A program made the translations under genes and the position numbers. Source: Clostridia bacterium (GTDB lineage: Bacteria; Bacillota; Clostridia; Christensenellales; Aristaeellaceae). Taken from it: DNA of 64,000 nucleotides. This document shows positions 29,206-37,349 of this stretch, piece after piece (the first letter of the stretch is position 1; each line of letters opens with the position of its first letter). Below the pieces are notes generated by a model that was not told the DNA's origin, searched no databases, and saw nothing but the letters and a program-made list of their open reading frames with translations. The DNA lies in contig JAFTWV010000014.1 in NCBI GenBank assembly GCA_017465155.1, forward strand, positions 1 to 64,000, in the 5' to 3' direction.

Positions 29206-29944
29206 TATGAAGGGCCGTTGGTGTCTGATCACCGGCGCTGCACGAGGGATAGGCTATCTGACGGCAAAGCTGATGGCGCAGCATGGCGCAAACCTCATCC
29301 TGCACAGCAGAAAGCTCGCGCATACGGAAAGGCTGCTGGCAGAGGTGTCGGCGATGGGTGTGGAGGCCTATGCGGTGGAAGCCGAACTGAGCGATCTTGA
29401 CGCGGTGCAGAAGATGCTTGCGCAGATCGATGCGCGTGGTACTCAGGTGGATATTGTGCTGAACAATGCAGGCATGCAGATTGCTTACCGGGCGGATTAC
29501 TGTTCCACGCCTGTGAGCGATTATACGGAGTCCTTCAAGATCAACACAATTGCACCGGCGATGATCTGCTATCATTTTTTGCCGAAGATGATGGAGCGAG
29601 GCTTTGGTCGCATTGTGAATACTACCAGCGGAATCAGGCTTGAACCTGAACAGGCAGGATATTCAGCCAGCAAGGCTGCGCTGGACAAGATCACCATCGA
29701 TCTGGGCAGCAAGGTGCAGGGGACGAATGTGATGATCAATCTGACTGATCCTGGCTGGTGTCGGACAGATCTGGGCGGCCCCCATGCGCCTAATGCGCCT
29801 GAGAGTGCCATTCCTGGTATTGCCGTAGGTGCATTTGTTGATGATGGGAAATCCGGGCGTTATCTGAACGCCCCTTTCTTCACCGGCATGACGCTGGAGG
29901 ATGCGGTTGCAAAGGCGGAAGCCGAGTTTGACAGCCCTTATTGA
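29198..29944 (+). CDS. short-chain dehydrogenase/reductase (classical SDR)
   Basis: 248-residue classical SDR oxidoreductase. It has the coenzyme loop TGAARGIG, the NNAG motif (about 93) and the catalytic Ser-Tyr-Lys in TTSGIRLEPEQAGYSASKAA. The start at 29198 is fixed by GAAGGAGG ten bases before and by the ATGCTTGA overlap with the previous stop, which indicates translational coupling. The Asp/Arg context after the first strand (HSRK) suggests NADP preference. Substrate unknown; probably works on the same pathway as its two upstream partners. Confidence 0.87.
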   Translation: MLDMKGRWCLITGAARGIGYLTAKLMAQHGANLILHSRKLAHTERLLAEVSAMGVEAYAVEAELSDLDAVQKMLAQIDARGTQVDIVLNNAGMQIAYRADYCSTPVSDYTESFKINTIAPAMICYHFLPKMMERGFGRIVNTTSGIRLEPEQAGYSASKAALDKITIDLGSKVQGTNVMINLTDPGWCRTDLGGPHAPNAPESAIPGIAVGAFVDDGKSGRYLNAPFFTGMTLEDAVAKAEAEFDSPY

Positions 29945-29952
29945 TACATGAG

Positions 29953-29995
29953 AAAGCGCCTCTGTTGCCCTTTATATAGGGAACAGAGGCGCTTT
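29953..29995. terminator. bidirectional terminator
   Basis: Perfect stem AAAGCGCCTCTGTT (29953-29966) with AACAGAGGCGCTTT (29982-29995) between the convergent SDR and DUF4956 genes. Confidence 0.8.
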
Positions 29996-30026
29996 GACTA
30001 TGCCATTATTGAATACGACACCTTAT

Positions 30027-30698
30027 TTACAGCTCTTCATTTCCTTCCATGACCTCGGACAGCGCGATTTCAAGATTGCCGTTGCGGCAGCGCAGCTCAT
30101 CAATAAAGGCCTGGGACTGTGCGGCATCCTTCATCTCCACCCGGTAGAGCAGTTTGTACAGGCTGCCCATGTTGGTGGTCTTGGCACGCATGAGGCGGTG
30201 TGAACGTGTGTACTTGGCAAACAGCTCGTCAAATTCATTGGCATAGCGCAGGGATTCGGGAATGGTGATGTGCAGATCCATGCTGCGTTCATTGCCCATG
30301 GGGATGAAGCTGAGCACCAGCATGATTGCGCACACGACCAGCGTGAACACCAGTGCAATGCCTACATACCCGGCTGCACAGGCAAGACCTGCTGTCATAC
30401 TCAGGAATATGACCACAATATCGCGGGCTTTGCCAGGGACGGAACGGAAGCGGATGAGCGAAAAAGCACCCATGACCGCCATGCCTGTACCAATATTGCC
30501 ATTGACCATCATGATGACCGTCGCGACGATCATCGGCAGCAGCACCAGCGACATAAGAAAGCTCTTGGACGCCTGACTGCGGAAGGCGGAAGTCAGCGCT
30601 GTCAGAATGCCGCAGCCCAACGCAGCCAGCAGACATAGAAGATAAGTCCCGATGGAAATGGAGTTTCCGACAATGATGGAATCAAACAGCTCAGACAT
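30027..30698 (-). CDS. DUF4956 family membrane protein
   Basis: 223-residue protein with about four N-terminal membrane helices (about 10-135) and a soluble C-terminal domain (about 140-220). The stretch GNIGTGMAVMGAFSLIRFRS is the recognisable DUF4956 core. The family has no settled biochemical role; it is often found next to VTC-domain polyphosphate-polymerase-like proteins, as here, where the start overlaps the end of the VTC gene by 8 bases. The two probably act together at the membrane. No CotH kinase gene, another common partner, is adjacent. Confidence 0.85.
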   Translation of the reverse strand: MSELFDSIIVGNSISIGTYLLCLLAALGCGILTALTSAFRSQASKSFLMSLVLLPMIVATVIMMVNGNIGTGMAVMGAFSLIRFRSVPGKARDIVVIFLSMTAGLACAAGYVGIALVFTLVVCAIMLVLSFIPMGNERSMDLHITIPESLRYANEFDELFAKYTRSHRLMRAKTTNMGSLYKLLYRVEMKDAAQSQAFIDELRCRNGNLEIALSEVMEGNEEL

Positions 30699-31452
30699 GG
30701 GGGATTGTTTCTCCTCTCATTTCATTGGAAGCAATGCATGCAGCAGGCAGCACGGCTCTGTTGCCGGACGACAAAGTGGACAGATAGGCCGTTCCGTACT
30801 TGGAGAAGGACACAGGCAGGAGGCTGCAGCGGCCAAGGGCATCAGAAAGCCATACGGGCATGGCGCCGTCTGTTTTGATCTCCATGAGGATTACATCATC
30901 GGGAAGAAGCTGTGTGCCGTGGGTGCCAAGCTCCAGCGCCAGCTCGTGCTCCCGGAAACGTACGCCCGTATCAAAGGTGATGCGAAGGTTTGGCAGCTCC
31001 GGGACGAAGTAAGCCTCTCGTTCGTAGGCGATGAACATGGCAGGACGAGGCTGGCGGTAAAAGCGTATCGCATAGTCGATTTCAGACATGATCTGTGATT
31101 CTTCAGGACGCTTGCCGCCGGAAAGATAATCCATTGCCTGACGAAGGGTCAGGGATACGCGGCGCTTGTAGACCACGCCTTTGTATTTCTTCTTTATTTC
31201 CAGAAACACATGGTCATCCGGTGCTGGTATGCCATAGGAGCGAAGACGAAGCTTTTCTTTGTAGATGGTTGCATCAATGGAATTGCGGATCAGCAGATGA
31301 TCCGGCGTATCGAGATATAAGCTGCAAATGGTATTGCGGCCATGCTCATCCGGGACGAGATGGACGCCGATCTCCTGCAGAAGCATGTCCTTCTGTGCGG
31401 CGGTCAGCCGATACTTCTTCTCGATCCGTTTGAAGATGAGAATATCTTGCAT
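30691..31452 (-). CDS. VTC-domain (polyphosphate polymerase-like) protein
   Basis: 253-residue VTC-domain protein, related to the catalytic subunit that makes polyphosphate from ATP. The tunnel-fold residues are visible: Glu-x-Lys-Tyr-Arg near the start (IEKKYRLT), SLYLDTPD, KEKLRLRSYG, FLEIKKKYKGVVYKRR and, near the end, LMEIKTDGAMPVWL and FSKYGTAYL. I start at 31452 because AAGGAG is upstream; the reading frame extends 81 codons further but through an apparent promoter. It is coupled to the DUF4956 gene. Whether it makes polyphosphate needs assay. Confidence 0.85.
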   Translation of the reverse strand: MQDILIFKRIEKKYRLTAAQKDMLLQEIGVHLVPDEHGRNTICSLYLDTPDHLLIRNSIDATIYKEKLRLRSYGIPAPDDHVFLEIKKKYKGVVYKRRVSLTLRQAMDYLSGGKRPEESQIMSEIDYAIRFYRQPRPAMFIAYEREAYFVPELPNLRITFDTGVRFREHELALELGTHGTQLLPDDVILMEIKTDGAMPVWLSDALGRCSLLPVSFSKYGTAYLSTLSSGNRAVLPAACIASNEMRGETIPHV

Positions 31453-31503
31453 AGGAGTCTCCTTGGAATGTTCTCCAAAGAGCGCGGGCTCTTTGACATC
31501 ATT

Positions 31504-31509
31504 ATCATA
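31504..31509 (-). promoter_or_regulatory. possible extended -10 of the VTC gene
   Basis: TGG-TATGAT on the minus strand about 50 bases before the start, followed in the leader by a hairpin formed by CAAAGAG/CTCTTTG arms (about 31475-31495). No strong -35. Confidence 0.35.
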
Positions 31510-31575
31510 CCACAGAATGATAGATAAAGGGTGAATAAAATGTGTATTTCCTGCATGGAAACGGTAAAAAGCAGA

Positions 31576-31607
31576 AAGAAAATGCCGCCGTACGTTTCCG
31601 GGCGGCG
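31576..31607 (-). terminator. rho-independent terminator
   Basis: GC-rich stem (GCCGCCCG with the GCCGCCG-complementary arm) followed by ATTTTCTTTC on the minus strand, downstream of the M32 peptidase gene. Confidence 0.65.
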
Positions 31608-31615
31608 GCGTGTCA

Positions 31616-33115
31616 TCAAAGCTTGTACAGATCAGCAAACTTTTTCGTGAGATAGGCGGTATAGCAGGAAGGATCAAAGTCCTGGCCGATGGCACTGCGG
31701 AGCAGCTGAGGCGGCGTCAGCATACGGCCATGACGATGGATCTTATCCCCGAGCCAGGCCGTGATGCGGCTCAGATCACCCTTTTCCACATCACACCACG
31801 GATCGAAATCCTTCTCAAGCGCATGCAGCATCTGTACGCCGTAGGCGCTGCCCAGCGCGTATGACGGGAAGTAGCCGATCATACCGCCGGCCCAGTGCAC
31901 ATCCTGCAGGATGCCCTCGCGATTGTTGGGGACAGTCACGCCGAGGTAATCCAGATACATCTGGTTCCAGAGGGCGGGAAGCTCGCCGACCTTCACGTCG
32001 CCGGCGATCATCCGTTTTTCCATCTCATAGCGGATGGCAATGTGCAGAGGGTAGGTCAGCTCGTCTGCCTGTGTGCGGATCAGGCTGGGCTGTGAACGGT
32101 TGACAGCGGCATAGAGTCCCTCAGCGGTCACGCCCTTCATCTGATCCGGGAAGCATTCCTGCATCACCGGCAGCAGCGCGCGGCAGAAGGGGAGGCTGCG
32201 TCCGATCAGGTTTTCATAGAAACGGCTTTGACTCTCGTGAAGTCCCATCGAAGCGCCGCTGGCAAGGCAGGTAAATTGAATTTCGTCTGCCGTACCCAGT
32301 TCATAGAGAGCATGTCCGCCTTCGTGTATGACGGAGTACATGCTGTCCGCTACATCTGTTTCGGCGTAGTTGGTTGTGATGCGCACATCCCACTTGTTGA
32401 AATTGGTGGTGAAGGGATGCTCTGTTTCTGCGATGGCGCAGCGGTCGCGGGGGATGCCCATCATCTGCATGAGGCGGTCGGAGAAAATCCGCTGATCGTG
32501 AATGGGAAACCGCTGCTCAAGGAAGGAACAGTCAGGCGCGGGCTTCTGTGCGACTTCCAGGATGATGGGAGTCAGCTTTTCGCGCATGAGTGCAAAGAAG
32601 GGATCAAGTGTTGCTGTGGATGCACCCTTCTCGTAGCCGTCCAGCAGAACGTCATAGGCAGGCTTGTGCTGATCCTTATAGGATGCAAACCGGCGGTTGT
32701 AATCGATAATCTGCTCAAGATAGGGCGCGAAGGAGGCATAATCATCCTTCTGCTTGGCTTCGTGCCAAACTGCGTTGGCGTTGGTGATGAGGGTTGAATA
32801 GGCGACGTATTCATCCATGGGGATGCGGGTGGTGTCGTCATAGTCTTCCTTGAGCAGTTCTGCCTGACGGGCCTGCAGGGGCGTTGCAGCGTCCTTGTTC
32901 TGCAGGATGGTTTCCAGAGCTTCCTTAACCTCGTCGTTGACCAGCAGCTTGTAGGTCACGCCGGAAAGGTAGCCCATTGTTTCACCGCGGCCGCGGGCAG
33001 AGGCAGAGGGGGCGGCGGTATCTCCGTCAAGGGAAAGAACGCCCATAGCGTGGTTATAGGCTTGCTGGGCAGCTTGAAGCTCATTCATTTTGGCAATTGC
33101 CTGTTCGAGTGTCAT
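31616..33115 (-). CDS. M32 family metallocarboxypeptidase
   Basis: 499-residue carboxypeptidase of the Taq/Pfu family, a cytoplasmic zinc or cobalt enzyme that trims residues from the C-terminus of peptides. The metal site HEGGHALYELG (about residue 260) is intact, followed by the family motifs LHESQSRFYENLIGRS and, later, GYFPSYALGSAYGVQ. Length is normal (about 500). Start at 33115 because AAGGAGG precedes it. A strong terminator hairpin lies directly before its ribosome site, so it may be expressed through readthrough. Confidence 0.92.
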   Translation of the reverse strand: MTLEQAIAKMNELQAAQQAYNHAMGVLSLDGDTAAPSASARGRGETMGYLSGVTYKLLVNDEVKEALETILQNKDAATPLQARQAELLKEDYDDTTRIPMDEYVAYSTLITNANAVWHEAKQKDDYASFAPYLEQIIDYNRRFASYKDQHKPAYDVLLDGYEKGASTATLDPFFALMREKLTPIILEVAQKPAPDCSFLEQRFPIHDQRIFSDRLMQMMGIPRDRCAIAETEHPFTTNFNKWDVRITTNYAETDVADSMYSVIHEGGHALYELGTADEIQFTCLASGASMGLHESQSRFYENLIGRSLPFCRALLPVMQECFPDQMKGVTAEGLYAAVNRSQPSLIRTQADELTYPLHIAIRYEMEKRMIAGDVKVGELPALWNQMYLDYLGVTVPNNREGILQDVHWAGGMIGYFPSYALGSAYGVQMLHALEKDFDPWCDVEKGDLSRITAWLGDKIHRHGRMLTPPQLLRSAIGQDFDPSCYTAYLTKKFADLYKL

Positions 33116-33134
33116 GATGGAACCTCCTTCTTTG

Positions 33135-33167
33135 AAAAGCGCGTGCTGCATGATGGGCAGCACGCGC
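33135..33167 (-). terminator. terminator abutting the M32 ribosome site
   Basis: Perfect 11-bp stem GCGCGTGCTGC/GCAGCACGCGC, then TTTT on the minus strand, between the MATE and M32 genes. The T-run is only about 5 bases before the M32 Shine-Dalgarno. Confidence 0.75.
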
Positions 33168-33178
33168 AGGGAAAGTGA

Positions 33179-34588
33179 TTACAGGGCGCTGCCCAGATCA
33201 GCGGGGAGCTTCTTGCGCCACCACTTCATGCGATAGGCAGCGATGGACAGGAGCATTGCTACGACCCACGAGGTAAGAAGGGAAACGTACAGTGCGGCGG
33301 GCTGACCGTTGGGCCATTCAGGCGTACGGGTCAGGAATGCCAGCAGATACGCCAGAGGCATGCGCAGGATGACCGTTGTAAAGATGGAGATATACATGGG
33401 CACCGTGGTTTCACCGGCGCCGCGCATGGAGCCCTGCAGCACCTGCGACACAGAGAAGCAGATGTAGCCAACGGCCAGTGTACGCAGACCTTGCAGACCC
33501 AACTGGATGGTCAGCTCCGTATCGGTGAACATACCCACCAGATTGTGTCCCAGCAGCAGGATGCCAGCGACCATGATGCTGGAAGAGATGAGTCCCAGCT
33601 TCAGCATGGCCTTGATACCGGGCTTCAGGCGTTCACCCTTGCCGGCGCCTACGTTCTGGCCAATGTAGGTGGTGGCTGCTGTGCCAAAGGTGAAGTTAGG
33701 CATCATGGCGAAGCCGTCCACGCGCATGATAGCTGTATTTGCAGCAACCATCGCATCGCCCAGCGTGTTGGTCAGCGTTTGCACGACGATGGCGGACATG
33801 GAGAAAATCGCCTGCGTGATACCGGAGGGCAGCCCCAGCTTGCCAATCTTGAGCATCAGTGCCTTATCGGGATGCAGGACATGCTTCATTTTCACGTCGC
33901 AAACATTTCGCATATGGCAAAGCCGCCACAGGCACAGCACAGCGGATACACCCTGTGCGATGATCGTCGCCAGCGCCACGCCGGCAACGCCCATCTGCTC
34001 CACGAAGGCAAGGTCAAGGAAGATATTCAGCACACAGGCGATCACGAGGAAAATCAGCGGATAAATGCTGTCACCCATACCGCGCAGGATGCCGGAAATG
34101 ATGTTGTACATGCCGCTGCCGATAATGCCAAGGAAGAAAATCTGGAGATAATCTGTTGCGCCCTGACCAACCTCAGGGGAGGGTGGTGTCGTCATATTGA
34201 TCAGCACGGGGGAGAGGAAATAACCTGCGACCATCATGATCAGGCCGGAAACGACGATCAGAAACAGTGATGCGCCGACCGTGCGGTTCAGCGTCGGACG
34301 ATCCTTGGCGCCGAAATACTGCGCAGACAGGATGGACGCGCCGGTAGAAATACCCATGAACAGCACCAGCAGCAGGTTCACGATGGGGCCGGCCAAACCC
34401 ACGGCGGCCAGACCGGCGTCGCCCCAGTGGCTCTGACCGATGACCATTGCGTCAACCGTGTTGTACATCTGCTGGGCGATATTTCCGATCAGCAGGGGGA
34501 TGGAGAACTTCAGCAGGCATGACATCGGGGAACCAACGGTCATGTCCTGTGCGCCAAAAAGGCTCCGGAGTCGGGTGATAAACGTCAT
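33179..34588 (-). CDS. MATE family efflux transporter
   Basis: 469-residue multidrug/sodium antiporter of the MATE family with about 12 membrane helices in two six-helix halves. The opening MTVGSPMSCLLKFSIPLLIGN and the loop GDSIYPLIFLV are typical, and the second half repeats with VGAGKGERLKPG. These proteins export cationic drugs or metabolites using Na+ or H+. GGAG eight bases before the ATG at 34588 sets the start. The gene stands alone with terminators on both sides. Substrate unknown. Confidence 0.9.
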   Translation of the reverse strand: MTFITRLRSLFGAQDMTVGSPMSCLLKFSIPLLIGNIAQQMYNTVDAMVIGQSHWGDAGLAAVGLAGPIVNLLLVLFMGISTGASILSAQYFGAKDRPTLNRTVGASLFLIVVSGLIMMVAGYFLSPVLINMTTPPSPEVGQGATDYLQIFFLGIIGSGMYNIISGILRGMGDSIYPLIFLVIACVLNIFLDLAFVEQMGVAGVALATIIAQGVSAVLCLWRLCHMRNVCDVKMKHVLHPDKALMLKIGKLGLPSGITQAIFSMSAIVVQTLTNTLGDAMVAANTAIMRVDGFAMMPNFTFGTAATTYIGQNVGAGKGERLKPGIKAMLKLGLISSSIMVAGILLLGHNLVGMFTDTELTIQLGLQGLRTLAVGYICFSVSQVLQGSMRGAGETTVPMYISIFTTVILRMPLAYLLAFLTRTPEWPNGQPAALYVSLLTSWVVAMLLSIAAYRMKWWRKKLPADLGSAL

Positions 34589-34706
34589 ACATCGCACTCC
34601 TTATGTAATTGCATTCAATATTATTGTAACAGCTTTCATCAAGGAATGCAAGTCTGTTCTGGGAAGAACAAGGATATAATTTGCATATTCCGCAAGCCTG
34701 ATGCTC

Positions 34707-34744
34707 AAAAGGGCGCTTCCTGCAGCAATGTGCAGCAAGCGCCC
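34707..34744 (-). terminator. rho-independent terminator
   Basis: AGGGCGCTT/AAGCGCCCT stem with TTTT on the minus strand, ending the secreted protein gene at 34753. Confidence 0.75.
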
Positions 34745-34752
34745 TGAGAAGA

Positions 34753-35445
34753 TCAGAAGCGGAGGGAATCAGCGTCAGTCGGGGTCAGATCGACGTCATA
34801 GTAGGTATAGATCAGCAGATGATGGAACTGCTGGTTATTATGAGAGTACTTACCGGTAAGGGCATTGTTGAAGGTTGTGAGCGTCTGGTAGATCACGTTC
34901 TCAATAACGACCGTACCGCCCGCGTAGGGCACGGCACGGATGGAGTAATTCAGCGGGATGTCCTGCGCGGTCATGGCATAGACGATCGTGCTGCCGGAGT
35001 AAAGATCATCAAGATACGCAGGAATAGGGGAGGTGCAGGTGTAAGATTCCGGACCATAGGTATTTGTCAGAATCGTTTCGAGCTTGTTGAAATCGTCAGC
35101 CTTGTATTCGTTGGCCAGTACGCCGCCGATGGTATACTGGACGCGGAAAAGCTTGTTGGCCGAGTCAAATTGAGCGCCTGCGTGGAAGGTCAGGCCGCTG
35201 ATTTCATAATCGTCGATGGAGCCGATGTATTTCTGGTTCTGGATTCCCATGAGCTCCTTGCGGTTCCAGTGGATGCTGCCCTTTGACTCTTCGTATGCAT
35301 TGAAGCCGGAAACCAGCAGGGCTTCGTCGTACGACATACCGAAGCGGAGATTCCCCGCAAACGTGAATTCGACGGTTTCGGCAAGGGCGACGCTTGAGAT
35401 CATCAAGGAAACCAGAAGAAGGATGCTCAGAATGCGCTTTGTCAT
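34753..35445 (-). CDS. secreted protein of unknown function
   Basis: 230-residue exported protein. The signal peptide is clear (MTKRILSILLLVSLMISSVA, cut near ALA-ET). The mature part has no cysteine until the TCTSP segment near the middle and no motif that I recognise; it contains RFGMSYDEALLVSGF, which recalls the short helices of SmpA/OmlA-like or DUF-type beta proteins, but this is only resemblance. It is transcribed alone, AGGAGG upstream. Two aromatic-rich C-terminal stretches suggest a small beta-rich domain. Confidence 0.6.
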   Translation of the reverse strand: MTKRILSILLLVSLMISSVALAETVEFTFAGNLRFGMSYDEALLVSGFNAYEESKGSIHWNRKELMGIQNQKYIGSIDDYEISGLTFHAGAQFDSANKLFRVQYTIGGVLANEYKADDFNKLETILTNTYGPESYTCTSPIPAYLDDLYSGSTIVYAMTAQDIPLNYSIRAVPYAGGTVVIENVIYQTLTTFNNALTGKYSHNNQQFHHLLIYTYYDVDLTPTDADSLRF

Positions 35446-35514
35446 GGAAATACCTCCTATGTATCGTGATATGTTGATTATAGCATATGGCAGCAGATGG
35501 TGCAAGACGGATAA

Positions 35515-35539
35515 ATGGAGTCTCCGCAGGAGAGACTCC
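35515..35539 (-). terminator. rho-independent terminator
   Basis: GGAGTCTC/GAGACTCC stem with ATTTAT following on the minus strand, downstream of the ArsR-type gene. Confidence 0.65.
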
Positions 35540-35544
35540 TGGCG

Positions 35545-36111
35545 TCATGGCAGATCGTCAGATGCTGTGCGCCAATACACCTGCTGTTCGCGCTGCATGA
35601 GCTTCTCACCGATCATATCGCGGCGTAGCGTGCAGAAATCGTCGTGATAATCGGCAAGGATAATGTTGACCTCCCGTTCGGTGTAGCGCCGACCAGGTTC
35701 AAAGGCACGAACGATCTCCTCCAGCACGATTCGTTCCTTCTTTTTCTGCGTGGGTATGGAACGGAGCTTTCCGTATTCAAAGAAGGTTTTGAGTACCTTT
35801 TGCCGGTAGGCTTCGTCACGCTGGGCCTGCAGGTCAGCCTCGTCAGAGCGTTCCATCAGCAGTTCAAGAATGGTTGTGCGGAAAACCTCATCCTGCAGGG
35901 CATACATGGTGTAGTACTGTGTTTTGTAGGAGCGGACGGCGCCGACTTCTGACAGCTTTTTCAGGTGAAAGGAGATGGTGGGGGGAGTCAGCCCCAGACG
36001 CTCCGCAAGGCGCTCGACATACATATCTTCCTGTGCAAGGGATTTTAGGATTTGAAGCCGCGATTTGTCGGCAAGGCACTTGAAGAGTGTCAGAGCTTCT
36101 GTTTCAGTCAT
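35545..36111 (-). CDS. ArsR-type regulator with DUF2087 domain
   Basis: 188-residue transcription regulator. The N-terminal winged helix (about 1-75) shows FKCLADKSRLQILKSL and LGLTPPTISFHLKKLSEVGAV. The C-terminal domain (about 115-188) is DUF2087, with GKLRSIPTQKKKERIVLEEI, then FEPGRRYTEREVNIILADYH and the DDFCTLRRDMI stretch. The metal-binding cysteines of classical ArsR are absent, so it likely senses something else. It overlaps the upstream small gene by 8 bases and shares its promoter at 36469. Confidence 0.87.
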   Translation of the reverse strand: MTETEALTLFKCLADKSRLQILKSLAQEDMYVERLAERLGLTPPTISFHLKKLSEVGAVRSYKTQYYTMYALQDEVFRTTILELLMERSDEADLQAQRDEAYRQKVLKTFFEYGKLRSIPTQKKKERIVLEEIVRAFEPGRRYTEREVNIILADYHDDFCTLRRDMIGEKLMQREQQVYWRTASDDLP

Positions 36112-36442
36112 GATTCTTTGCCTCCAGATTGGTTGCATAGTGTTGGATGGCGTCGGCTGTTTCGAGCTTGATGCACTCAATGTGGGCCTTTTCAGCTTCA
36201 CCGTGGGATTCGGCCTGTGCGAGGCTATGCTCCCATGCGGCGGGAATGCTTGCCAGGCGGTCAAGGACCTGCGACATGTCCCCGTCAAGGGCGGTATATA
36301 CCGAACGGAATATGCCGTATACATTGCTGCGGATCTGCATGAATCTGGCTTCGTCTCCGCGGCAGTCTTCGGACAGGATACGCTGCCTGGCGCTGCAATC
36401 GGCGATGCGCGCATCACACCATTTCAAAAATTCGTCATGCAT
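36104..36442 (-). CDS. uncharacterised small helical protein
   Basis: 112-residue protein, mostly helical and charged, with no signal peptide or membrane segment. It has two Cys-containing patches near the start (KWCDARIADCSARQR) and one Cys further on, but no recognised motif. It is the first gene of the operon with the ArsR-DUF2087 regulator; the two overlap by 8 bases, so it may modulate or be controlled by that regulator. AAAGGAGGG lies eight bases before the ATG at 36442. I cannot assign a function. Confidence 0.65.
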   Translation of the reverse strand: MHDEFLKWCDARIADCSARQRILSEDCRGDEARFMQIRSNVYGIFRSVYTALDGDMSQVLDRLASIPAAWEHSLAQAESHGEAEKAHIECIKLETADAIQHYATNLEAKNHD

Positions 36443-36468
36443 GTTTATTTCCCTCCTTTGCAATTGTA

Positions 36469-36497
36469 ATTATACACTAATTGATTAAATTGGTCAA
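36469..36497 (-). promoter_or_regulatory. promoter with AT-rich operator, ArsR operon
   Basis: TTGACC (36497-36492) and TATAAT (36474-36469) on the minus strand with a 17-base spacer. CTAATT motifs occur in the spacer (36477) and just upstream (around 36501), the likely binding site for the ArsR-type protein it transcribes. Confidence 0.75.
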
Positions 36498-36535
36498 CAA
36501 CTAATTAGACAATAATCGAATAAGAAGAGTAAAGA

Positions 36536-36562
36536 AAAACCTGCCGTATGCCGGCAGGCTTT
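36536..36562 (-). terminator. rho-independent terminator
   Basis: CCTGCCG/CGGCAGG stem; on the minus strand it is followed by TTTTTC. It ends the phosphatase gene. Confidence 0.75.
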
Positions 36563-36566
36563 TGCA

Positions 36567-37133
36567 TCAGGGCTTCAGGTTGAAGCGCTCCATACTGAGA
36601 AAGGTATCTCCGTCAAAATCCAATCGGATGATCCAGGGCATCAACCGCCGGATCGCCTCAAATTCTGCATGGCCGAAGCTGGGGTCATAGTGGTTGAGTA
36701 TCGTGCTGATGGCAGTTCCGTGTCCGCCGATCACCACGCGCTGTCCTGCATGCGTCTGCAAAACCCTCTGCAGAGCGGTGACATTGCGCGTCTGTACTTC
36801 ACGCAGGGATTCGCCGTCAGCAAGGTGGTAATCAAAGTCTGCCCATTGCTTGCGGCAGAAGTCATCGAAATCATCAATCCAGACGCTGTCTACCCGGCGC
36901 TCCCGGAAATCTGCAATGTGTTCAATGGGCTTACGGACTGTATCGGCAAAATGACGTACTGTATCCACGGCTCGCCGGTAAGGGCTTGAAAGCACAGCAT
37001 CGATGTCCTTGTCCAGCAGGAATGCCGTTACCAGCTTGCGATCCTCCAGGCCGCGGGCAGACAGCTCACGGCTTTGATCATCATGGTTGCGGTAGTTCGG
37101 TTCTGCGTGGCGGACAAAATAGATCTGCGTCAT
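36567..37133 (-). CDS. histidine phosphatase (phosphoglycerate mutase-like) family
   Basis: 188-residue histidine phosphatase. The phospho-accepting His is in FVRHAEPNY (residue 9, RHA instead of the usual RHG), with the conserved Arg of SSPYRRAVDT and the second catalytic His in VIGGHGTAIS (about 138). Such enzymes remove phosphate from metabolites, sugars or RNA-cap-like compounds. The start overlaps the stop of the small gene before it (ATGA), showing coupling. The substrate cannot be told. Confidence 0.87.
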   Translation of the reverse strand: MTQIYFVRHAEPNYRNHDDQSRELSARGLEDRKLVTAFLLDKDIDAVLSSPYRRAVDTVRHFADTVRKPIEHIADFRERRVDSVWIDDFDDFCRKQWADFDYHLADGESLREVQTRNVTALQRVLQTHAGQRVVIGGHGTAISTILNHYDPSFGHAEFEAIRRLMPWIIRLDFDGDTFLSMERFNLKP

Positions 37134-37312
37134 GGGTACATCACCTCAAATCGCTCGCATACTGCATCAACATCCTCGGAGAAGGGGAGGACGGCTTGTG
37201 TCATATCAGCCAGCGCGTTCTGCGCTGTGCCGTAAGAACGGACTACATATGCTGCGCCAACGGCCTCCGGGTGCTGCGCAGGAAAGGCTGTCCACATCTT
37301 CCTGTACGTCAC
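37130..37312 (-). CDS. small protein translationally coupled to phosphatase
   Basis: 60-residue reading frame starting at a GTG (37312), eight bases after AGAGGAGG, and stopping in a 4-base ATGA overlap with the phosphatase start. The protein has MWTAFPAQHPEAVGAAYVVR near its start and no membrane segment. It has no family I recognise. The ribosome site and the overlap support it as real, though a longer frame from 37399 overlaps the neighbouring gene and is unlikely. Confidence 0.5.
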   Translation of the reverse strand: MTYRKMWTAFPAQHPEAVGAAYVVRSYGTAQNALADMTQAVLPFSEDVDAVCERFEVMYP

Positions 37313-37349
37313 GCAGCATACCTCCTCTGTGGATGATGGTGAAAGAATG

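Noticed and set aside
31453..31695. Longer start for the VTC protein
   Set aside because: The extra 81 codons run through an apparent promoter and a leader hairpin, and homologous proteins begin near the chosen start.
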